Assembly: GCA_030613145.1 (NCBI GenBank)
Contig: JAUWMM010000167.1
Coordinates: 1-5,326 of the forward strand
Direction of reading: 5' to 3'
Origin: Desulfobacterales bacterium
GTDB lineage: Bacteria; Desulfobacterota; Desulfobacteria; Desulfobacterales; C00003060
Length of the DNA: 5,326 nt
Shown here: positions 1 to 4,085 of the stretch, piece by piece
Numbering within the stretch: position 1 is the stretch's first letter
Layout of the letters: every line of letters starts with the position of its first letter
The notes under the pieces: generated by a model
Seen by the model: only the letters and a program-made list of their open reading frames with translations
Told to the model about the DNA's origin: nothing
The model's database searches: none
Translations under genes and position numbers: made by a program

Positions 1-120
1 GCACACCTTGTTTGAAAACAAAAGAAACACGATGAGCACTGGAATGCTCGCAATCCTGTATAGAGTTAAGTGGTTGGGAAAACTCCAAAACCTTGCGGAA
101 AAGAGGTCAAAAACCTTCAT
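1..120 (-). CDS. pgsA: CDP-alcohol phosphatidyltransferase, N-terminal 40 codons (probable PgsA), cut by the window edge
   Basis: A minus-strand frame opens at an ATG at 120-118 and runs without a stop to the window edge. Its residues 14-31 read SFPNHLTLYRIASIPVLI, which matches the N-terminal pattern of CDP-diacylglycerol-glycerol-3-phosphate 3-phosphatidyltransferases (N-x-P-N-x-L-T-L-x-R-I-x-x-I-P), followed by the start of the first membrane helix (IPVLIVFLLF). The family makes phosphatidylglycerol phosphate from CDP-diacylglycerol and glycerol 3-phosphate in the inner membrane. The diagnostic CDP-alcohol motif (DG-x2-AR-x8-G-x3-D-x3-D) would lie beyond the left edge and cannot be checked, so a related enzyme such as phosphatidylserine synthase remains possible. 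There is no strong Shine-Dalgarno sequence. The gene begins 43 nt after the transglycosylase stop and may be co-transcribed with it. Confidence 0.72.
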   Translation of the reverse strand, partial: MKVFDLFSARFWSFPNHLTLYRIASIPVLIVFLLFSNKVC

Positions 121-163
121 AATGGTTGCTGCAGGGCAATAATAAGGGCAAAGTCCATAGTTG

Positions 164-853
164 TTAGTAGCGATTAATATATTGCATAACCCTGCGCACA
201 AAGCTCTGGGTTTCCTCAAAGGGCGGCACGCATTTGAGTATCCGGACTCTTTCGGGGCCTGCATTATAGGCTGCCAAGGTCAGGGGCAAGTCTCCTTGAA
301 ACTGTGCCAGGAGCATCTTGAGATAACGTGTGCCCCCAAAGATGTTCTCTCTGGGGTCAAACGGATCGATAATACCCAAGTCCTTTGCTGTTTCCGGCAT
401 GATCTGCATTAATCCACGTGCACCTGTCCTGGAAACAGCATATGGATCGAAGTCCGATTCAGCCTTAATAACTGCCTTGATCAGGGAAAATGATATCCCG
501 TGTCTGCGGGCTGCTTCTTCGATAAACATGTCATAATGGCTAGACACGTCATCGGCAGGTATCAGGGTGCCCTCTCGCATATAGATACGATACCCCGAAA
601 TCGTGGGTACATTTGTAAAATGGATGAGTCCCTCCCTGTCAACATAGCGGTAAATATCCGCCCGCACCGGCATGGAGACCAATAGAGTCACAACCAAGGC
701 ACACATCGCAAACAGAACGGTCAGGGATCGGACCCTATAGTATTTCGGATTTCGGATTTCGAAATGAAAAAAAAGATAAAATAGGCAAACCAGCAATGAC
801 CAACCAGTATCCAGTAGCCTGTATCCAGTATCCAGTATCTTTTCGGTGGACAT
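164..853 (-). CDS. Secreted lytic transglycosylase with DUF4124 and SLT domains
   Basis: This is a murein-cleaving lytic transglycosylase that should act in the periplasm. Numbering from the TTG at 859, which adds two residues, a hydrophobic segment (about 47-62) ends in PVRA, a plausible signal-peptidase site after A67. A DUF4124-like stretch follows (about 68-87, IYRYVDREGLIHFTN), then the SLT domain from about 108. The catalytic Glu is E134 in the KAESDFDP motif, GLMQIMP lies at 149-155 and AAYNAGP at 196-202, the standard Slt signature set. The chosen ATG at 853-851 has AGGA six nt upstream. The first 42 residues are unusual: they include peptide repeats (LDTG-x2-LLDTGW, FEIRNPK) read from heptanucleotide DNA repeats, plus an extra hydrophobic run (about 20-32). 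The ancestral start was probably just before residue 42, but no good start codon survives there; the ATG at 706 lacks a ribosome binding site. The enzyme assignment is firm, the N-terminus is not. Confidence 0.9.
   Translation of the reverse strand: MSTEKILDTGYRLLDTGWSLLVCLFYLFFHFEIRNPKYYRVRSLTVLFAMCALVVTLLVSMPVRADIYRYVDREGLIHFTNVPTISGYRIYMREGTLIPADDVSSHYDMFIEEAARRHGISFSLIKAVIKAESDFDPYAVSRTGARGLMQIMPETAKDLGIIDPFDPRENIFGGTRYLKMLLAQFQGDLPLTLAAYNAGPERVRILKCVPPFEETQSFVRRVMQYINRY
742..762. repeat. Heptanucleotide tandem repeat, ATTTCGG family (3 units)
   Basis: Units ATTTCGG (742-748), ATTTCGG (749-755) and ATTTCGA (756-762) are adjacent with period 7. A 17-nt stretch, TTTCGGATTTCGGATTT, is shared exactly with the array at 2827-2843. 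The repeat lies inside the open frame of the transglycosylase, where its reverse complement encodes FEIRNPK. It looks like a dispersed short tandem repeat of the kind called STRR in cyanobacteria. Confidence 0.8.
804..838. repeat. Heptanucleotide tandem repeat, CCAGTAT family (5 units)
   Basis: Five adjacent heptamers are visible: CCAGTAT, CCAGTAG, CCTGTAT, CCAGTAT and CCAGTAT. Three units make 21 nt, so in any frame the array encodes a 7-residue peptide repeat. On the minus strand it gives the LDTGYRL/LDTGW repeat at the start of the transglycosylase frame. The period is the same as in the ATTTCGG array 41 bp away, but the unit is unrelated. Confidence 0.82.
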
Positions 854-859
854 AGCCAA

Positions 860-863
860 TCCT
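860..863 (-). promoter_or_regulatory. Ribosome binding site choosing the transglycosylase ATG
   Basis: On the minus strand AGGA lies six nt before the ATG at 853-851. It is too close to serve the in-frame TTG at 859. This supports starting the gene upstream of the repeat-derived codons rather than at the internal ATG at 706, which has no visible Shine-Dalgarno sequence. Confidence 0.5.
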
Positions 864-883
864 ATGGCATTGGATTCATTAAA

Positions 884-1150
884 CTACTGCTTGGAATTCT
901 TCTTCGCCTCAAGATATTTGTCCCGACATGTGCTGCTGCAGAAATAGTGGGTTTGTCCGTCGATGACACTTTTGATCCCCTGTTTCTTGGCAAAGTAAGT
1001 CTTACAAAAAGGATCCTTGACCATCACGTCATCGACCATCGCCAATCCCTCTTTCTCAGGAGTCCTTGTTGGCGCTTGCCCTGGAAGCACCAGCTTCTTG
1101 AACACCAAATAGCCAAGATAAATCAAGAGGCAAAGAATTAATAATCGCAT
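884..1150 (-). CDS. Small membrane-anchored YHS/PP0621-like cysteine protein
   Basis: An 88-residue protein. Residues 3-18 (LLILCLLIYLGYLVFK) form one N-terminal membrane segment, followed by a short polar linker and a C-terminal domain of about 45 residues. That domain has MVKDPFCKTYFAK, a central DGQTHYFCS and a final C-x3-C, giving cysteines C49, C71 and C75. This layout resembles YHS/TRASH-type metal-binding domains and the PP0621 family, but I infer metal binding only from the pattern; the function is unknown. The ATG at 1150-1148 overlaps the end of folK by 13 nt, so translation is probably coupled; no strong Shine-Dalgarno is present. The stop is 30 nt from the transglycosylase ATG. 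Small proteins of this type often follow folK or sit beside envelope genes in Proteobacteria, which fits but does not reveal a role. Confidence 0.75.
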   Translation of the reverse strand: MRLLILCLLIYLGYLVFKKLVLPGQAPTRTPEKEGLAMVDDVMVKDPFCKTYFAKKQGIKSVIDGQTHYFCSSTCRDKYLEAKKNSKQ

Positions 1151-1644
1151 TTATACAGCGTAACTTTCTTTCCCCCATCCTTCAAGTCATGTAGAAGATA
1201 TTGAACAGTCTGCCCGAAGACAGGATGTACAAGATCCGGCGCGATGTTGCAAAGGGGCTTCAGGACAAACCGTCTTTCATGAAGCCTCGGATGAGGGATC
1301 TCCAGCATTTCCTCACGCAAGACGAGTTCATCATAGAACAGGATATCCAGGTCCAGAATCCTTGGGCCGAACCTAACTTCTCCAGGCCGACGCCCCATCG
1401 CATGCTCAATGGCCTTAAGACGTACGAAAAGAGCTTCTGGTTCAAGATCGGTGTGAAGCCTTGCCACACCATTCACAAACCAATCTTGGTCCATGTAGAC
1501 CGGTTCGGTCTCATACAGGGGAGATTGGACCTCAACCAAGCAACCTTCGCACTTGTTAATCGCTACAATTCCCTTTCGACAATTGTCGGCCTTATCCCCA
1601 ATATTCGACCCCACTCCTATGTAAGCCGTATGTCTATAACCCAA
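1138..1644 (-). CDS. folK: 2-amino-4-hydroxy-6-hydroxymethyldihydropteridine pyrophosphokinase (HPPK)
   Basis: HPPK transfers pyrophosphate from ATP to 6-hydroxymethyl-7,8-dihydropterin in cytoplasmic folate synthesis. At 168 residues the protein has the usual length. It has the N-terminal IGVGSNIGD (9-17), YETEPVY (44-50), QDWFVNGV (53-60), the ATP and metal region RRPGEVRFGPRILDLDILFYD (85-105, with D98 and D100 as the expected Mg ligands), and IPHPRLHERRFVLKPLCNIAP (116-136). The start is a TTG at 1644-1642. An in-frame TAG lies three codons upstream and no ATG or GTG exists before the conserved glycines, so TTG is the only ordinary choice. The purine-rich GAGGGAA before it is close (two to three nt). 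The gene overlaps the dapL stop by 11 nt, which suggests coupled translation. Confidence 0.95.
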   Translation of the reverse strand: MGYRHTAYIGVGSNIGDKADNCRKGIVAINKCEGCLVEVQSPLYETEPVYMDQDWFVNGVARLHTDLEPEALFVRLKAIEHAMGRRPGEVRFGPRILDLDILFYDELVLREEMLEIPHPRLHERRFVLKPLCNIAPDLVHPVFGQTVQYLLHDLKDGGKKVTLYKCDY

Positions 1645-2800
1645 TTCCCTCTATACGTTCCATTGCTTCACGGATTCGTTCGCGGTCAACCGTGAGGGCC
1701 ATCCGCACATACCCTTCACCTGCTGCGCCAAACCCGTTTCCGGGTGTTGTCACAATGCCTGCTTTCGTCAAAAGTAAACCGGCAAATCCTGCTGATGTGT
1801 ATCCCTTGGGCACCTCAACCCAAAGGTAGAATGTGGCACGCGGTTTTTCAACAGACAATCCCGCGGAGCGGAGGCCGGCCACTAAGATATCTCGACGCTC
1901 AGCATATGTCTGTCTCATATCCTCCACACATGCCTGGTCTCCTTCAAGGGCCGCAATACCGGCTATCTGAACGGCCTGAAATGCACCGGAATCGATGTTA
2001 CTCTTCACCTGACCCAAAGCGCTTATTATATCTTCACAACCAACCGCAAACCCAATGCGCCAACCTGTCATATTATAGGTCTTGGAAAGAGAGTGAAACT
2101 CGATTCCTACAGATCCGGCCCCTTCTACCTCAAGAAAGCTCATCGGCCTATAACCATCAAAGGTCATCTCCGAATAGGCTGCATCATGACACACTATAAC
2201 ATTATATTCTCTGGCAAAGGCGACCACCGATTCAAAGAAACTCTTGGTGGCCACTGCTGCCGTAGGGTTGTTTGGATAGTTTATGAACATCATTTTTGCC
2301 TTTTGGGCCACCTCCGGTGAAATGGCTTCAAGGTCAGGCAAAAAATTATTCTCTTTCAAGAGATCCGCGAAATATGATTCTCCTCCTGCAAACTCGGTGC
2401 CAATATGGTAAACAGGATAGCCCGGGCTGGCAACAATGGCAATATCCCCAGGGTTTATAAAAGCCAAGGGGATGTGGGCAATCCCTTCTTTGGATCCGAT
2501 CAAGGTCACGACCTCTCTGCCGGCATCCAGATCCACGTTAAAACGCCCTTTATACCAATTTGCCGCTGCGGAATTAAAGTCGGCCATCCCTGAATAGGAA
2601 GGATATCTATGATTGGCCGGATCTGAACCTGCTATCTTTAAGGCCTCGAAAATATGGGGGGGGGTTGGAAGGTCCGGATCCCCTACACCTAAATCAATAA
2701 TGTCAATCCCCTTGGCCCGGACCTGTTCTTTCTGGCGATCAATCTCCTTAAAAAGATAAGGAGGAAGGCGTTTTAGTCTTTCAGCTTTTTCAATCTTCAA
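1634..2800 (-). CDS. dapL: LL-diaminopimelate aminotransferase (start corrected to an internal TTG)
   Basis: A fold-type I PLP aminotransferase converting tetrahydrodipicolinate directly to LL-2,6-diaminopimelate with glutamate as amino donor, bypassing the succinyl or acetyl branches. Numbered from the TTG start (388 residues, typical for bacterial DapL), the N-terminus reads KIEKAERLKRLPPYLFKEID, then DLGVGDPDLPTPPHI (36-50), NYPNNPTAA (174-182), D206 in CHDAAYSE, and SLSKTYNMTGWRIGF with the PLP lysine K240. These are typical DapL features, although other class I/II aminotransferases share the fold. An ATG at 2875 would add 25 residues (NAECGIKIQNPKSETRN) that are only translated heptamer repeat. 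The TTG at 2800-2798 has GGAGG five nt upstream and begins where family similarity begins. A run of nine C bases lies in the codons for P-T-P-P. Confidence 0.9.
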   Translation of the reverse strand: MKIEKAERLKRLPPYLFKEIDRQKEQVRAKGIDIIDLGVGDPDLPTPPHIFEALKIAGSDPANHRYPSYSGMADFNSAAANWYKGRFNVDLDAGREVVTLIGSKEGIAHIPLAFINPGDIAIVASPGYPVYHIGTEFAGGESYFADLLKENNFLPDLEAISPEVAQKAKMMFINYPNNPTAAVATKSFFESVVAFAREYNVIVCHDAAYSEMTFDGYRPMSFLEVEGAGSVGIEFHSLSKTYNMTGWRIGFAVGCEDIISALGQVKSNIDSGAFQAVQIAGIAALEGDQACVEDMRQTYAERRDILVAGLRSAGLSVEKPRATFYLWVEVPKGYTSAGFAGLLLTKAGIVTTPGNGFGAAGEGYVRMALTVDRERIREAMERIEGIGL

Positions 2801-2805
2801 CGGGT

Positions 2806-2810
2806 CCTCC
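2806..2810 (-). promoter_or_regulatory. Shine-Dalgarno of dapL
   Basis: The minus strand reads GGAGGACCCGTTG, a perfect GGAGG core with a five-nt spacer before a TTG codon. It decides the dapL start: the upstream ATG at 2875 has no comparable site and would translate repeat DNA. Confidence 0.75.
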
Positions 2811-2826
2811 GTTATTCCATTGCGGG

Positions 2827-2880
2827 TTTCGGATTTCGGATTTTGGATTTTGATTCCGCATTCCGCATTCCTCATTCCGA
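2827..2880. repeat. Compound heptanucleotide array at the dapF/dapL border
   Basis: Plus-strand units are TTTCGGA (2827-2833), TTTCGGA (2834-2840), TTTTGGA (2841-2847), a short TTTTG transition, then ATTCCGC (2853-2859), ATTCCGC (2860-2866), ATTCCTC (2867-2873) and ATTCCGA (2874-2880). Two heptamer families are fused. The array covers the last two dapF codons and its stop, and fills most of the 71 bp before the true dapL start. It keeps an open frame that adds a false N-terminus to dapL. Confidence 0.85.
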
Positions 2881-3717
2881 AATCAAAGTGGCTTCACTCC
2901 AAAGACGGCCTTCATAAATAACCCTTGCCTCTCCTTCAAGGAATACGCTTAAAAAATCATCTCCTGATCTCTCAAAATAAACCTTGAGGGCTTCCCCTCC
3001 CCGGGTATGCAGCACTGCAGGAGATGACGCAATACCCTTTGCGGCGGAAATGAGAGCAGTTGCAACCGAGCCGGTCCCACAGGCCAGGGTCTCATCTTCT
3101 ACACCTCGCTCATAGGTGCGAATGGCAAAGGAGCCGTCGGTGAGCTGCTCTACAAAGTTGACATTTGTCCCGGCCGGAGCATAGCGTTGATGGTACCTTA
3201 TGGCCCGGCCTACCCTGAACACCGGGCTTGTTTCCAGGTCATTCACCCAAATCACCACATGTGGCACTCCTACCGTGATACTGTTCACCGTAAAAGTCTC
3301 TTTTTCCACCTCCAGGGAATTGTCAAGTTCCGGCGTGCTCGGTTGTGGCATCTCCAACTTCACCTGTCCATCGGACACCTCGGCCCGGATGACTCCAGAC
3401 TTGGTTTCAAAGCTCAGCCGTCGACCGGCGATCCCTTTCAGATAGGCAAGCCTTGCCGCACAACGGCCCCCGTTGCCGCACATTTCGACCTCACCGCCGT
3501 CTGAATTGAAAAAACGCCATTTGAAATCTGCCCGTCCCGAGTCTTCAAGAAGTATCAGCCCGTCAGCTCCCACCGAGTGTTTTCTTCGGCAGATTGAGGC
3601 AACGAATTGGCCAAGGTTTTCTATGTCAATAATACCGGCACGGTTGTCCACCAGGATAAAATCGTTTCCACTGCCGCTCATCTTGTAAAAGGTAAGTGTC
3701 GAATCCTTCATTTCCAT
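2872..3717 (-). CDS. dapF: Diaminopimelate epimerase
   Basis: DapF is a PLP-independent epimerase that interconverts LL- and meso-diaminopimelate using a two-cysteine acid/base pair in the cytoplasm. Numbered from the ATG at 3717 (281 residues, usual length), the protein begins near FYKMSGSGNDFILVDN, has the first catalytic Cys C80 in EMCGNGGRC, substrate contacts in GVPHVV and AGTNVNFVE, and the second catalytic Cys C213 in ETLACGTGS. Both active-site cysteines are present. A longer version from a TTG at 3744 adds nine residues without family similarity or a ribosome binding site; an ATG two codons downstream (3711) is an equal alternative. GGA lies six nt before the 3717 ATG. The last codons and stop fall inside the heptamer array, so the final residues may have been altered by it. 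Confidence 0.95.
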   Translation of the reverse strand: MEMKDSTLTFYKMSGSGNDFILVDNRAGIIDIENLGQFVASICRRKHSVGADGLILLEDSGRADFKWRFFNSDGGEVEMCGNGGRCAARLAYLKGIAGRRLSFETKSGVIRAEVSDGQVKLEMPQPSTPELDNSLEVEKETFTVNSITVGVPHVVIWVNDLETSPVFRVGRAIRYHQRYAPAGTNVNFVEQLTDGSFAIRTYERGVEDETLACGTGSVATALISAAKGIASSPAVLHTRGGEALKVYFERSGDDFLSVFLEGEARVIYEGRLWSEATLISE

Positions 3718-3746
3718 ACGTTGTCCAAACACTCCATCTACCAACA

Positions 3747-3752
3747 GTTATA
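3747..3752 (-). promoter_or_regulatory. Possible -10 element for dapF
   Basis: The minus strand has TATAAC about 30 nt before the dapF ATG. It is the best -10-like hexamer in the gap, and a promoter is needed if the lysA terminator at 3937-3959 works. No good -35 is present at 16-18 nt, so this is only a weak candidate. Confidence 0.2.
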
Positions 3753-3808
3753 CGAACCGAATCTCTCGCCCGCTCCCCTTCGAGCAGGCTCGGGGTCGCT
3801 TGAGATCG

Positions 3809-3820
3809 CAGTGATCACTG
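3809..3820. other. Perfect 12-bp palindrome upstream of dapF
   Basis: CAGTGATCACTG is its own reverse complement. It sits about 90 nt upstream of the dapF start and next to a smaller inverted repeat, CGAGC-AG-GCTCG (3781-3792). It could be a dimeric regulator site, or an internal piece of the repeat-rich gap. No regulator can be named from the sequence. Confidence 0.3.
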
Positions 3821-3831
3821 AGGTAATTTCC

Positions 3832-3904
3832 TTGTCCTGATTTTTTGACCCCGGTTAAATAGGGCTACGCATTTAACAGGGCAGGGAGGGAAAAATCAGG
3901 ACAA
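3832..3904. repeat. Hairpin L of a twin inverted element
   Basis: A perfect 14-bp stem, TTGTCCTGATTTTT (3832-3845) with its exact complement at 3891-3904, encloses a 45-nt loop. Inside the loop a second stem forms, GTTAAAT (3854-3860) with ATTTAAC (3871-3877), around the apical loop AGGGCTACGC. Short CCC/GGG tracts flank it. No T-run follows the hairpin on either strand, so it is not a simple terminator. The loop is repeated in inverted orientation in hairpin R. Confidence 0.85.
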
Positions 3905-3936
3905 ACGATCAGCCCCTGTCAGGGAGTTTACGTTCT

Positions 3937-3959
3937 AAAAAATCCTGCGACAGCAGGAT
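3937..3959 (-). terminator. Intrinsic terminator after lysA
   Basis: On the minus strand ATCCTGC-TGTC-GCAGGAT is a perfect 7-bp stem with a four-nt loop, immediately followed by TTTTT (six T counting the last stem base). It lies about 127 nt after the lysA stop and should end lysA transcription, separating it from dapF. It sits exactly between the two large hairpins, so it could instead be part of that element. Confidence 0.7.
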
Positions 3960-3965
3960 GGCAGA

Positions 3966-4036
3966 TTAAGCTGAATTCCCCTCCCTGCCCCGTTAAATGC
4001 GTAGCCTATTTATCTGGGGTCAGGAATTCAGCTTAA
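3966..4036. repeat. Hairpin R of a twin inverted element
   Basis: A perfect 14-bp stem, TTAAGCTGAATTCC (3966-3979) with its complement at 4023-4036, encloses a 43-nt loop. Read on the minus strand, the loop matches hairpin L at 40 of 43 aligned positions with two single-base indels. It begins TGACCCC, contains CTACGCATTTAAC and ends GGGCAGGGAGG. An inner stem, GATAAAT with ATTTAAC plus CCCC with GGGG, is also possible here with one mismatch and one bulge. The outer stem differs from that of hairpin L at six of 14 positions. Confidence 0.85.
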
Positions 4037-4038
4037 AA

Positions 4039-4063
4039 ACTCCGTGACTCCGTGTGCTCTGTG
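4039..4063. repeat. Short tandem repeat, ACTCCGTG type
   Basis: ACTCCGTG occurs twice in tandem (4039-4046, 4047-4054), followed by the related TGCTCTGTG (4055-4063). It fills the space between hairpin R and the lysA stop. It resembles the dispersed short repeats in the rest of the window, but with period eight to nine. Confidence 0.55.
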
Positions 4064-4085
4064 AGAGATAAACAGAACGCTCTTT

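Noticed and set aside
742..838. Possible CRISPR array, from the repeated units near 742-838
   Set aside because: Units are seven nt and directly adjacent, with no spacers of about 30 nt and no repeats of CRISPR length.
1201..1695. Long plus-strand open frame of 164 codons
   Set aside because: It is antisense to folK and the end of dapL, resembles no protein family, and the minus-strand genes carry clear motifs.
3718..3744. TTG at 3744 as the dapF start
   Set aside because: No ribosome binding site precedes it and the extra nine residues have no family similarity; the ATG at 3717 or 3711 fits DapF length better.
3832..4036. The two large hairpins as bidirectional terminators
   Set aside because: Neither hairpin is followed by a T-run on either strand, and their loops of over 40 nt are too long. 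Only the small hairpin at 3937-3959 has terminator form.
3745..4085. Lysine riboswitch or other known leader RNA between lysA and dapF
   Set aside because: I see no lysine-riboswitch core, and the structures present are a twin inverted repeat and a terminator downstream of lysA.
3745..4085. A remnant transposase gene within the lysA/dapF gap
   Set aside because: No frame in the gap shows Y1 transposase motifs, and plus-strand frames here are short and featureless.
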